A stretch of 64,000 bases of DNA, taken from contig MSXN01000021.1 in assembly GCA_002083555.1 (NCBI GenBank), positions 139,521 to 203,520 of the forward strand, read 5' to 3'. The stretch is from Nitrospira sp. ST-bin5. Lineage in GTDB: Bacteria; Nitrospirota; Nitrospiria; Nitrospirales; Nitrospiraceae. A program made the translations under genes and the position numbers. How positions within the stretch are numbered: position 1 is the stretch's first letter; every line of letters begins with the position of its first letter. Positions 7,978 to 16,168 of the stretch are shown here, one piece after another. Under the pieces are notes generated by a model. The model had not been told where the DNA came from. It made no database searches and was given only the letters and a program-made list of their open reading frames with translations.

Positions 7978-9317
7978 GATCCCGGCTTCCTTTCTGACAG
8001 CGGGCCAGCGAGAGGTCCACCGGTCACGGCTTCGAGTCGGGCAAGCGCTTTCTCGTGGTTGACCATCTCGCCGTGCAGCTCTAGCTGGCTGTCCTGCAGG
8101 ATTAAGAGACTATTGAGCAATGTCAGAAAGTCCACTTTCCCCACCGCATACCCGGCCTGCGCGGCCTGCAGGCCAAGCGTCGCCTGGGGAATGATGGCAT
8201 CACGCAGGATGGTGATCAGCCGCTCGGCGCGCTGCGCTTGTACGAAATTATCCTTCACTTGGAACAAGACATCCTGCCGGGCCGCCAAGAAGTCTTCACG
8301 CGCGCCCTCCAGACCGGCCAGGGCTTCCCGCACGCCTTGCTTCTGCTTGGTCTCATAAAACAGCGGGATCTTGATCCCCACCATCACCTGGTACCCGTTG
8401 TCGTTGATCCGATCGTTGCGAAGTCCCAAGGCCGTGACATCGAAATCAGGGTAATACTGCCGCTTGGCGAGCGAGACGGATCGTTCGGAACGATCGATAC
8501 TTTTAGCCGTGGCGAGCAGCGCGGGGGAGAATTCATCGGCGCGCTGGCTGAGTTCCTGAAGAGGGATCGTTAAAATCGTGGTTTGAATTTCCTCCGGTGT
8601 CCCCATTGGTCCAGCCGGCGGTCGATTCACGAGACGATTGATCGCGGCGTGAAGACTCTCTTTTTGTTGGTCCAAGACCGCCAGTCGGTCGAGAACTCGT
8701 GAAATCTCAACCTGGGCACGGAACACGTCCTGTTGAGCGGCTTGCCCGACACTGTATCGCGCTTTGGCAGTTTTCTCGAACTGCATCAGGAGAACTTTGT
8801 TCTTTTCGACGATCTCGATGCTCTTGTGCAAATAGTGGAGGTTGAAATACGCTTCCTTCAACGTCGCGATGAGCCTCAGCCGCGTGGCATTGAATTCCTG
8901 CTCCAGCCGGTCGACGTCACTTTGCGCCACCTCGCCCTTCAATCTGAGCTTCCCTGGGAACGGAATCTCCTGGCCAAATCCATACATCGCACCCTGGAGC
9001 GGATCGGTCATCGGCATGCGCTGATACCCTAATTGGAGCCTCGGATCAGGGAGCGTCTGGACTTGCGGCACAACGGCCTTGGCCGCATCCCATCGTTCGC
9101 GAGCCGCCTTGATTTCCGGGCTCCGGGCGACCAGTTCCTCGATGAGACTCTGGACATTGATCCGATCATCACCAGATACCGTATGGACTGCGGCATCCGA
9201 GCGCGTGCCACCACCAGTCTCTTGCGCACCGCTAGCACTCAATGGAATGAGCCCTATAAGACAAAGCGTAAAGACAGGGCCAACCCTCACCGGGATCTGA
9301 ATAAGTGATCGTGTCAT
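7974..9317 (-). CDS. cusC: CusC-type TolC-family outer-membrane efflux channel
   Basis: 447 residues from ATG 9317, chosen because GGAGGT sits just upstream; the frame is open for seven more codons without such a site. A Sec signal peptide (VFTLCLIGLIPLSASGA) leads into two OEP repeats. Typical segments are LVARSPEIKAARERWDAAKA, ARYSVGQAAQQDVFRAQVEI and the second-half AGYAVGKVDFLTLLNSLLIL. The family forms a trimeric outer-membrane channel with a periplasmic alpha-barrel. As first gene of the cusCBA operon it completes an envelope-spanning exporter. Substrate assignment follows from CusA/CusB; the channel itself is not specific. Confidence 0.9.
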   Translation of the reverse strand: MTRSLIQIPVRVGPVFTLCLIGLIPLSASGAQETGGGTRSDAAVHTVSGDDRINVQSLIEELVARSPEIKAARERWDAAKAVVPQVQTLPDPRLQLGYQRMPMTDPLQGAMYGFGQEIPFPGKLRLKGEVAQSDVDRLEQEFNATRLRLIATLKEAYFNLHYLHKSIEIVEKNKVLLMQFEKTAKARYSVGQAAQQDVFRAQVEISRVLDRLAVLDQQKESLHAAINRLVNRPPAGPMGTPEEIQTTILTIPLQELSQRADEFSPALLATAKSIDRSERSVSLAKRQYYPDFDVTALGLRNDRINDNGYQVMVGIKIPLFYETKQKQGVREALAGLEGAREDFLAARQDVLFQVKDNFVQAQRAERLITILRDAIIPQATLGLQAAQAGYAVGKVDFLTLLNSLLILQDSQLELHGEMVNHEKALARLEAVTGGPLAGPLSERKPGS

Positions 9318-9415
9318 AACAGCACCTCCAGGTTGCATTGAAGAAACAAAGGGAGCATCGCCCCCTCAGCCCAAACGGTCGAGCGGCGGCGTGCAAAAGA
9401 ACTGGAGGTGCGGAA

Positions 9416-9772
9416 TCAGATTCGGAGGACCGAAGAAGAACCGATGGAGATGGGGACACTACCCAACACGCTGCTCCAAGACCACCACGTCGAGACCGAG
9501 GGAGCTGTGAGGCTGGTAGCTGAGCTGACCGAGATGGGCGCATGATCACCATTCGTGACCATGCTGTCCTTCATGTGACGCTCGGAAGATGAGATGAGTG
9601 ACGGTGGACACATAGTGGCCCCATCCATCGGACAGGCCAGATGCTCTTCCAGCAAAATTGAGGCTTCTCCTGCCAACGACAGATCGGGCAAGACACATGT
9701 CGCTCCGATCACCTGACAGAAGGCGAAAAACAGCACCAGTGCAACGTACCGTATGTGGATTCGTAAAATCAT
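9416..9772 (-). CDS. Small secreted protein upstream of cusCBA, unknown function
   Basis: 118 residues from ATG 9772 (GAGGAG 13 bases upstream; a GTG at 9793 is an alternative). An N-terminal hydrophobic helix, YVALVLFFAFCQVIGAT, predicts export. The mature part contains CPMDGATMCPP and several Met/His residues (SERHMKDSM), which could bind Cu(I), and then a Ser/Thr/Trp-rich C-terminus. Small proteins of this style are often found at the start of Cus-like efflux operons. It lies about 100 bases before cusC on the same strand and may be the operon's first gene. No recognised domain. Confidence 0.55.
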   Translation of the reverse strand: MILRIHIRYVALVLFFAFCQVIGATCVLPDLSLAGEASILLEEHLACPMDGATMCPPSLISSSERHMKDSMVTNGDHAPISVSSATSLTAPSVSTWWSWSSVLGSVPISIGSSSVLRI

Positions 9773-10068
9773 GGGATCGACGACACTCCTCACCGCCCAG
9801 CATCGCTGATTTCTATATCAGTAGTCTCTACCAATCGTAGCAATCACGTCAAGCTACCTCCGCTCACTTTCATAAAACGCATAAGCGATGCCAGAACAAT
9901 AGGAACTGAACTGCATAGAGATACCTGCGATTTCAAAAGATTATGCACTTCTGCCAACAAGGTCACGACTCTGTCCCTTGGTTTCAGGTGAGGCATTTCG
10001 GGTCATCTTCCCCTCTGCTCTCCGTCGCAAATCGCGTCAGACATTCTCCGTTCATCTCTCTACACGCC
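9773..10068. other. Intergenic region between copA and the cus operon
   Basis: About 300 bases with no convincing gene on either strand. It holds the probable promoter for the cus operon (minus strand, right part) and the 3' flank of copA (left part). The sequence is more AT-rich than its flanks and includes a run around 9900-9950. I see no clear sigma-70 boxes, CueR-type palindrome or strong terminator hairpin. Because an ECF sigma factor gene lies just upstream of copZ, an ECF-type promoter is a reasonable expectation. Confidence 0.4.
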
Positions 10069-12504
10069 TCACGTTATCCGTACACGGCGGAGCCGTAGGC
10101 TGTTCATTACGACGCTGATGGAGCTGAAGGCCATGGCCGCACTCGCCAGGACCGGGCTCAGCATCAGCCCCGTAAAGGGATACAAGGCTCCAGCCGCGAT
10201 GGGAATGCCGATCACGTTATAAATGAACGCCCAGAACAGATTCTGCTTCATGACCAGCATCGTCTTCCGGGCAAGTCTGATTGCCGAAACGACGCCCTGC
10301 AGGTCGCCACGCATCAGGGTGACATCACTCGCCTCGATGGCAATGTCCGTTCCGGTCCCGATGGCCATCCCTACGTCGGCCTGAGCCAGTGCAGGAGCAT
10401 CGTTGATACCGTCTCCGACCATGGCGACGACCTGACCCGCCTCCCGCAAACGCCGGATCTCCGCCACCTTTCCGTCCGGCAACACCCCGGCCACGACCCG
10501 ATCGACACCGACCTCGCGGGCCACCGCCTGCGCCGTGCGCTCATGATCGCCGCTCAGCATGACGACCGTGAGCCCCAATTGCTTGAGCTGACGGATGGCT
10601 TCGCGCGACGTCGCCTTCACAGGATCGGCCACCGCAATGAGCCCCGCCGGCGTGCCGTTGATGGCCACGTACACAGGCGTATTCCCTGCTTCGGCCAGTT
10701 GCTGCGCTCGTGCACGGAAGGCAGTCGACGGCACTGCATAGTCCGCCATCAAGCCTTCATTCCCAACAAGGATCGCCACGCCGTCCACCACGCCCGCAGC
10801 CCCTCGCCCCGGAAAGGACTGAAAGGATTCCACCTCCGCTAGAGGCAGCATCTGCTCTCCAGCCGAACGCACGATCGCCTCCGCTACCGGATGTTCCGAA
10901 GAGGCCTCCAGCGAGGCCACGAGCCGGAGGAATTCACGATCGGACCATCCCCCACCTTCAATCCGGATCACCTCGGTCACCGCCGGTTTCCCTTCCGTGA
11001 TGGTACCGGTCTTGTCGAGCACGACCGTCGTAATCGCACAGGCCCGCTGCAGCGCGTCTCCGCCTTTGATCAGGATACCCTGTTCGGCCCCCCTGCCGGT
11101 CGCCACCATCATCGCCGTCGGCACCGCGAGTCCCATCGCGCAAGGGCAGGCAATAATCAGGACTGCAATGGCCGCGGCGAAGGCTTGCACCGCCGAGGCC
11201 TGATCCACCGCGAGATACCAGACCACGGACGTTGCGAGCGCCAGTACCATCACAATCGGCACAAAGACCGCGCTGACTTGGTCGGCCAGTTTTTGGATCG
11301 GAGCCCGTGAACCCTGGGCCTCTCGCATCAACTTGACGATATGGGCCAACACACTGTCCGCACCCACCGTGGTCGCCCGATAGCGGAACGCGCCGGACTT
11401 ATTGATCGTGCCGCCGATGACTCGGTCTCCCGCCTGCTTCCCAACCGGCATCGCTTCCCCGGTCATCATGGATTCATCGACGGTGCTTGTGCCGGAGAGA
11501 ATATCGCCATCCACCGCAATGCGCTCGCCCGGTTGGACCACGACCATGTCTCCGCTCTTGACCGCTTCGACCGGCACATCGATCTCGACTGCCTCCCGCA
11601 CCACTCGGGCCGTCTTCGGTTGCAGCGCCACCAATCGTCTCAGTGCAAGCGAGGTTTGCCGCTTGGCGCGAGCTTCCAGCGTATGACCCGTCAGGATCAG
11701 GGCGATGATCATGACCACGGCCTCGTAATACACATCCGGCCGAACCCCATGACGCAGAAAGAAGTCAGGAACGACGGTGGCCAAAGCCGAATAGACAAAG
11801 GCTGCGCCGGTTCCCATTGCGACCAACGTATTCATATCGGCTGCGCGATGCCGGAGCGCGGACCACGCCCGCACATAAAAATGCCGCCCGGTCGATCCCA
11901 TCACTATGACCGTGAGCGCCATCAGAGCGTAGGACCAGCCGGCCGGAGGCGCGAACGCCAGCCAGGATGCCCCCTGCATCATCCAAGACCTGAAGAACCC
12001 CGCTTCAGGACCACCAGACTCATTCGCCTCCATTAGCGGCATAGAAAACGCCATGGCCACCAAGCCGGCGGCTCCGCTCCACAGGGCCTTACGCCGCACC
12101 GCAAGGTATTCTTCTTCCTGCGCCCGATCCTGCGCCGCCTGTTCTTCGAACGAAGTTTGGTCCTGAGCCGCAGGCTTGGCTTCATATCCCGTCCGGTTGA
12201 TCGCCTCGATCAACGAGGCCTCCGAGGTGGCGCCGGAGTCATAGGTGATGACGGCCTGCTTCAACATGAGGTGGACGGTCGCATCGACGACCCCGGTTTC
12301 CGCCTGCAACACCCGCTGAACGCGGCTCTGGCAAGCGGCGCAGGTCATGCCCTGTACCGGGATTGTGACCTTCCGAAGAACCCGCGACTCGGACGCCTCA
12401 GCAGCAACGGATGCAGCATAATGCGGGTGGTCAATGGTGCTGTTGTGGTTCGGTGGCTTTAACGAACGAACTATCGGTCTGTTCGACAACCCCGCCTCGT
12501 TCAT
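10069..12504 (-). CDS. copA: Copper-exporting P1B-1 ATPase CopA
   Basis: 811 residues. One N-terminal heavy-metal-associated domain carries GMTCAAC (Cys55 and Cys58). Eight transmembrane helices are expected; the diagnostic CPC is in ACPCAMGLAVP on TM6. The phosphorylation loop reads DKTGTITEGKP, the TGEAMPVGK actuator motif is present, and the hinge is GDGINDAPALAQADVG. Copper(I) specificity is supported by the Tyr-Asn pair in FIYNVIGIP (TM7) and the Met/Ser in MAFSSISVVMNS (TM8). The N-terminus has an extra His-rich tail (DHPHY). It exports cytosolic Cu(I) to the periplasm, where CusCBA can take over. It overlaps copZ by four bases. Confidence 0.94.
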   Translation of the reverse strand: MNEAGLSNRPIVRSLKPPNHNSTIDHPHYAASVAAEASESRVLRKVTIPVQGMTCAACQSRVQRVLQAETGVVDATVHLMLKQAVITYDSGATSEASLIEAINRTGYEAKPAAQDQTSFEEQAAQDRAQEEEYLAVRRKALWSGAAGLVAMAFSMPLMEANESGGPEAGFFRSWMMQGASWLAFAPPAGWSYALMALTVIVMGSTGRHFYVRAWSALRHRAADMNTLVAMGTGAAFVYSALATVVPDFFLRHGVRPDVYYEAVVMIIALILTGHTLEARAKRQTSLALRRLVALQPKTARVVREAVEIDVPVEAVKSGDMVVVQPGERIAVDGDILSGTSTVDESMMTGEAMPVGKQAGDRVIGGTINKSGAFRYRATTVGADSVLAHIVKLMREAQGSRAPIQKLADQVSAVFVPIVMVLALATSVVWYLAVDQASAVQAFAAAIAVLIIACPCAMGLAVPTAMMVATGRGAEQGILIKGGDALQRACAITTVVLDKTGTITEGKPAVTEVIRIEGGGWSDREFLRLVASLEASSEHPVAEAIVRSAGEQMLPLAEVESFQSFPGRGAAGVVDGVAILVGNEGLMADYAVPSTAFRARAQQLAEAGNTPVYVAINGTPAGLIAVADPVKATSREAIRQLKQLGLTVVMLSGDHERTAQAVAREVGVDRVVAGVLPDGKVAEIRRLREAGQVVAMVGDGINDAPALAQADVGMAIGTGTDIAIEASDVTLMRGDLQGVVSAIRLARKTMLVMKQNLFWAFIYNVIGIPIAAGALYPFTGLMLSPVLASAAMAFSSISVVMNSLRLRRVRIT

Positions 12505-12719
12505 GCTGCCCTCCCGGCCGGCTGGGCCTCATACCCCAACTCGTTCACCGCTCTGGCGATGTCCACTGAGGTAATCTCTCGCTGATCGTAATCGACGCGC
12601 GCTTCGCCGACCTTAACGGTTTTGACCTGCACGCCATCGAGTTGTGTCAGTGCTTTCGTGACTTGTCCGACGCAGTGCCCGCAGGTCATCCCGGTAATCT
12701 TCAGGGTCAATTCGTCCAT
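12501..12719 (-). CDS. copZ: CopZ-like copper chaperone (HMA domain)
   Basis: 72 residues from ATG 12719, with GAGGAGG seven bases upstream. It is a single HMA fold: ITGMTCGHCVGQVTKAL gives the Cu-binding CxxC (Cys14 and Cys17), followed by VKVGEARVDYD and INDIARAVNELGYEA-like final helix. Proteins of this type carry Cu(I) in the cytosol and pass it to the CopA N-terminal domain. The TGA/ATG overlap with copA (12501-12504) shows translational coupling. The His after the first Cys-Gly (CGHC) is common in bacterial CopZ/MerP-like proteins. Confidence 0.9.
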   Translation of the reverse strand: MDELTLKITGMTCGHCVGQVTKALTQLDGVQVKTVKVGEARVDYDQREITSVDIARAVNELGYEAQPAGRAA

Positions 12720-12889
12720 GGCACACCTCCTCTGTGAGTGGGTTACGCGTGCCTCTCTTGAAAGCAACACGCGCTCTTCACCCTTTCAGACGAAGGAGCA
12801 CGTCAATTATTACAGTGCCTGTGAAAATGACTGAATTGGGGTGGGTATCGGACTAGGACTCATGGTTGGGAGCACGCGGGCAGACTGGT

Positions 12890-13519
12890 TTATTCGCACG
12901 TGCAATTCAGACAGCCGTGTTTGCTGCAGATCCCACAGGACTGTTCCAGGCTGGCGCGCAAGGCCTGGCGGGCTCGATGCAAACGAACCGTGAGATTACT
13001 TTGAGAGATCTTCAACTCCTCCGCCACACGCTTCGGAGATTCCTCATCGAGATCGATTCGCTGGATGAGTTCAGCATAGTTCGAATGAAGCGCCGGCAGA
13101 AGCCGGTAGAGGCAGGTGCAGGCAGTGGATTTCACCTCATCGATCAGGGGCTCCTTATCGTCTCCGGACGCACTCAATTCTTGAAGAAAGGCTTCATTGC
13201 GACGAGCCTCCGCCCCTTTCGACCGATAATAGTCGACGAGTGTGTGGCGAAGGATTTGATAGAACCACGCCACTACACTTTCTTCATTTCGAACGGTATG
13301 GTGGCTTTGAACGGCGCGGATGATACTTTGTTGTAATAAGTCCTCAGCCAGAGACTCATCACTAACACGACGACGGAGAAACACTTGGAACGCAGACTCA
13401 TGCTCTAGAAGCCGTTGGATGAGGTCATTCAGGTGAGGCTCCGTAGCGGCGTTCCGTGCGGGGAAGGAACCCTTGCTGGGTGGCTCTGCTTGGCTTCGTT
13501 TATTCATGGAGTGACTCAT
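12890..13519 (-). CDS. ECF sigma factor with Cys-rich C-terminal tail (putative copper-responsive)
   Basis: About 209 residues. Region 2 is seen in FLRRRVSDESLAEDLLQQSI and VVAWFYQILRHTLVDYYRSK; region 4 in SPKRVAEELKISQSNLTVRL. The protein ends in CGICSKHGCLNCTCE, five cysteines in fifteen residues. That tail resembles the metal-sensing Cys-rich domain of CorE-type ECF factors of Myxococcus, which activate without an anti-sigma factor. No anti-sigma gene is seen nearby. It lies 170 bases upstream of copZ-copA and likely drives that operon and perhaps cus. The frame is open to 13552; ATG 13519 or 13507 are more plausible starts, none with a strong ribosome site. Confidence 0.8.
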   Translation of the reverse strand: MSHSMNKRSQAEPPSKGSFPARNAATEPHLNDLIQRLLEHESAFQVFLRRRVSDESLAEDLLQQSIIRAVQSHHTVRNEESVVAWFYQILRHTLVDYYRSKGAEARRNEAFLQELSASGDDKEPLIDEVKSTACTCLYRLLPALHSNYAELIQRIDLDEESPKRVAEELKISQSNLTVRLHRARQALRASLEQSCGICSKHGCLNCTCE

Positions 13520-14200
13520 TGTACTTAGCCTACCGTCTCTCCACACAGTCACGCAATAGATCCTAGACGTTCAAATACTGATCGTTGATCCTTCGACCCC
13601 ACAAAGAGAACCATTGAGTTTTCTGCAGGTGTCACTAGTGGGGCCTACCCCGATAACTCATTGATTTCCCATGGCATAAAATGTCACTTTTCGCATCGCA
13701 TATTTCTCTTACCTATTTTATCTTGCTCGCTTTCTTCTTGCGCATGAAAAGGCTGGTGTCGACAGTTCGATTCTGTCCCTCGGCACCACATCTGCCTCAC
13801 AGACCAAACACAACTCAGCGTTCTCCCTTGCCTCCCCTAGCAAGCTGCAGGCGCCAGACAGGTAATTTGCTCGATCTTACCGTGATACCAATCGTGCCAG
13901 GGGAATGCTTTCTCACGATCCAAGCCCTGCTGAACCAGCCCTAAACATCACACCGACGTGATTCGCCAGATGAGGCGCATCACGTACCCGGAACAGCCAA
14001 TCACGTTTTACGCTTCCAGTCCTCCACCGTCTTCATGACAAGCCTCTCCCCTCTCGGGGTTGCACATCGGACCGAGAAGCGTACGCGCCACCTCTCAGCT
14101 CGAGCCAACAGAGTCGGATTGCCTGAATGGTCGGGAGGAGTCAGGTACCGCCAATGCTTGAACCCGACCGCCATACAGCCAACTAACCAAGGAGTGCCGC
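13520..14200. other. Junction region between copper block and integrative element
   Basis: No convincing gene. It contains the leader of the ECF sigma gene on the left, the tRNA-Leu 3' fragment at 13755-13788, and the leader of the small plus-strand gene at 14201 on the right. Short open frames here have no ribosome site and low-complexity Pro/Ser/Arg products. Confidence 0.4.
13755..13788 (+). repeat. 3' fragment of a tRNA-Leu gene (probable attachment-site remnant)
   Basis: The bases form a T-arm (GACAG stem, TTCGATT loop, CTGTC stem at 13761-13777), then CCTCGGC, the 3' strand of a tRNA acceptor stem, a discriminator A and CCA (13786-13788). The acceptor half matches common bacterial tRNA-Leu, whose 5' strand is GCCGAGG. 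No 5' half, D-arm or anticodon arm precedes it, so it is not a working gene. Such 3' ends are duplicated when an integrase uses a tRNA gene as attachment site. Orientation implies the intact gene lies to the left, outside the window. Confidence 0.65.
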
Positions 14201-14650
14201 ATGTCATCCACATCACAACCCCCATTCCGTCACTTACGAAGCAAGATCCAAGAGTGGAAAGCTGGTGATCTTCTCCAAACCGGAGAGCAGAGCTGGCAAC
14301 AGTTCCGACAAGTCGCCCCCTTACAACTCACTCCCATTGTGGCCGCACTCCAGGACGCGCTCCAGGCGGAGGGGCTTCGGGCGACGACCCACAACCTGTC
14401 CGACGAACGACGCCATCTGAGCCTCCTGATCGAGCCGTTTGACATCGCGATCACGTTCGGCCCTGACAAGAACCCTCACCTCTTTCAGATGTCCGCCTAT
14501 CGACGAGCCAACCCAGGAGATGAGTGTACGGCACTCATTGCCTATCGTGATCTGGAACTCGACCTCGGGCAGGTCATTGAAATCGTCGAAGATGTCGCCC
14601 TTCGGATCCTGGGGCCCAGACGGGCCAACCAAGAGCCGGAAATGGAGTGA
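14201..14650 (+). CDS. Hypothetical protein, first of three tandem related genes
   Basis: 149 residues, soluble, no signal peptide or membrane segment. AAGGAG six bases before ATG 14201 supports the start. I do not recognise a family. Its layout recurs in the next two genes: a Lys/Gln helix near the N-terminus (SKIQEWKAG), then LTPIVAALQDALQAEGL, a beta-rich middle with a GPDKNP turn, and a final helix ending VALRIL. A Pro-Gly-Asp turn and the acidic VIEIVED helix are conspicuous. It opens a plus-strand run that leads to an HTH protein, a RepA-like ATPase and recombinases, so it is likely element cargo or replication-linked. Confidence 0.6.
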   Translation: MSSTSQPPFRHLRSKIQEWKAGDLLQTGEQSWQQFRQVAPLQLTPIVAALQDALQAEGLRATTHNLSDERRHLSLLIEPFDIAITFGPDKNPHLFQMSAYRRANPGDECTALIAYRDLELDLGQVIEIVEDVALRILGPRRANQEPEME

Positions 14651-14737
14651 GCCAACAGGCTTCGGCCTGTATTCGTTCAGTGGTGCGTTCGCACGTACAT
14701 CGCTCATGCGTGCTCACAATTCAAAGAGAGGAAACAC

Positions 14738-15160
14738 ATGGAACTGTTAGACGCTTACACGAAACTGCAGGGGAAGCTGCAACGCTACGAAGAACAGGGA
14801 TGGATAACCCCATGTTCCGATTCCGAACATTCACGCTTCCTGGCTTTCGCAGAGATCGACCTGATCCCGCTGACCCGGCGCCTGACGACGGTCCTGCAGC
14901 AAGCAGGGATCCCAGCACAAACGATCGTCAAATTGGACGACAACACGATGTGGTTCGGATTGTTCATGGATGAAACCTGGACCGTTGGGGTGTTCCTTCA
15001 GCCACTCGATGCCAGCTCCATGCGGTTGACCGTCCGGTTCGGATGGGATCCCTCCATAGAAGAGAGCCATGTGCTCCTCTATCGACGATGCACGCGCGCA
15101 ACGTTCGCGTCAGCGCTCGAACGCTGCATTGATCGCCTGCTGATCAAGCCCCCGCTGTAA
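14738..15160 (+). CDS. Hypothetical protein, second of three tandem related genes
   Basis: 140 residues, cytosolic. GAGAGGAAA lies just before ATG 14738. The N-terminal helix YTKLQGKLQRYEEQ parallels the first gene's; then comes LIPLTRRLTTVLQQAGIPA, a beta-rich middle containing LQPLDASS, and a C-terminal helix LERCIDRLL. The LxPxxxxLxxxLxxxG block and the final (R)(L)L helix are shared with both neighbours, which suggests triplication followed by strong divergence. No catalytic motif is visible. The gap to the first gene is 87 bases and to the third 75 bases. Confidence 0.6.
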   Translation: MELLDAYTKLQGKLQRYEEQGWITPCSDSEHSRFLAFAEIDLIPLTRRLTTVLQQAGIPAQTIVKLDDNTMWFGLFMDETWTVGVFLQPLDASSMRLTVRFGWDPSIEESHVLLYRRCTRATFASALERCIDRLLIKPPL

Positions 15161-15235
15161 GTTGAACAGATAAATTCTCACCACTCAGCCCTCTTTACGA
15201 ATACCCTCTTCGGATTAAGTAGAAGGAGATCAATC

Positions 15236-15664
15236 ATGCAGACAATCAAACAGGACTCATACGCCCATTTAAAGGAACAGCTTGAATCGTGGAAGGAGAT
15301 CCAGCCCACTCGCCCCGTGCATACCTTACCCGATCAGGACTTTTTGATTACGGCTCGCGAAACGCTGCTCCCTGAGCTAGAGAAGCTGGCGAGCATCCTT
15401 GAGGACGCAGGACTTGAATGTGGCGTCTTTCGCAGCGATGAAGGTGATCCTGCTGTTGGCATTCATGTCGACACTTTTCATGCCGTCCTTCGCTTATCGC
15501 CCGCAGACAATCCAGCTTGCGTTCGGGCGGTGATCGCAGGAGGCAGCCGACCCAATGACGATTTGGAATGGTTTATTCCCTATCATCATATCCACAATGG
15601 CGGACTTGACCGAGAACTTCAGGCGGTCATGCTTCGTCTGCTGAAACGGTCACATGGACTCTGA
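15236..15664 (+). CDS. Hypothetical protein, third of three tandem related genes
   Basis: 142 residues, cytosolic. AGAAGGAG is seven bases before ATG 15236. It repeats the pattern of the two upstream genes: helix YAHLKEQLESWKE, then LLPELEKLASILEDAGLE, a beta-rich part with LSPADNP, and a last helix VMLRLLKRS. Two His-rich turns (YHHIHNGG) are unique to this copy. Function is unknown. Given its order before an excisionase-like gene and a RepA-like ATPase it might be an element-borne regulator or anti-defence factor; that is speculation. Confidence 0.6.
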   Translation: MQTIKQDSYAHLKEQLESWKEIQPTRPVHTLPDQDFLITARETLLPELEKLASILEDAGLECGVFRSDEGDPAVGIHVDTFHAVLRLSPADNPACVRAVIAGGSRPNDDLEWFIPYHHIHNGGLDRELQAVMLRLLKRSHGL

Positions 15665-15690
15665 TTTCTAATTGTGAAAGGACGCGGATC

Positions 15691-16020
15691 ATGCACAACA
15701 GCCAACACACAGCAATAAACTCACAGCCTGCCAAGAATGCCCAATATGACTGGCATCGCGACCTGCAGGAGCTCAAAACCGGCCTGCATAATATTGCCAC
15801 ACAACTGGACCTCCTGCTCCGCCAAACACAATCTTCCGACCCGAAGCAATTAGTCACGGTTCCGGAAGCGGCGCAGCTTCTAGGGGTCAGTGAACGAGCG
15901 ATTCGTGGCCGCTTGGCGAGAAAGGACTGGCCAGTGTACCGATGTGGACGAGCCGTGCGCGTGGATGCGCACGAGCTTAAAGGGTTGATGAAATCTTCAT
16001 CCCGGACCGTCAAGGTATGA
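15691..16020 (+). CDS. Excisionase-like helix-turn-helix protein
   Basis: 109 residues. Residues 53-100 form a winged HTH of the MerR/excisionase (HTH_17) type: LVTVPEAAQLLGVSERAIRG, then RLARKDWPVYRCGRAVRV, and a short C-terminal helix. The first half has a coiled region, LQELKTGLHNIATQLDLLL, likely for dimerisation. Such proteins direct recombination (Xis) or regulate element genes. It follows the third hypothetical gene by 26 bases and precedes a RepA-like ATPase, the classical order in small integrative elements. Confidence 0.75.
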   Translation: MHNSQHTAINSQPAKNAQYDWHRDLQELKTGLHNIATQLDLLLRQTQSSDPKQLVTVPEAAQLLGVSERAIRGRLARKDWPVYRCGRAVRVDAHELKGLMKSSSRTVKV

Positions 16021-16168
16021 GGTGCTGCAAGCCTAGGTGACTCGATTCCACAGAAATAGAGCCACTTCCCGCTGTAACACTGCCCTAGTAAAGTTTGGAC
16101 TCCTTCCTGCCGATTGATAGGGAAGGTTTGGTCACACGGGATATGCACTTATACCAAGAGGGGTTCTG

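Noticed and set aside
13681..13944. Plus-strand frame of 87 codons across the tRNA-Leu fragment
   Set aside because: It runs through the tRNA remnant, has no ribosome site and a Pro/Ser/Leu-rich product; not a gene.
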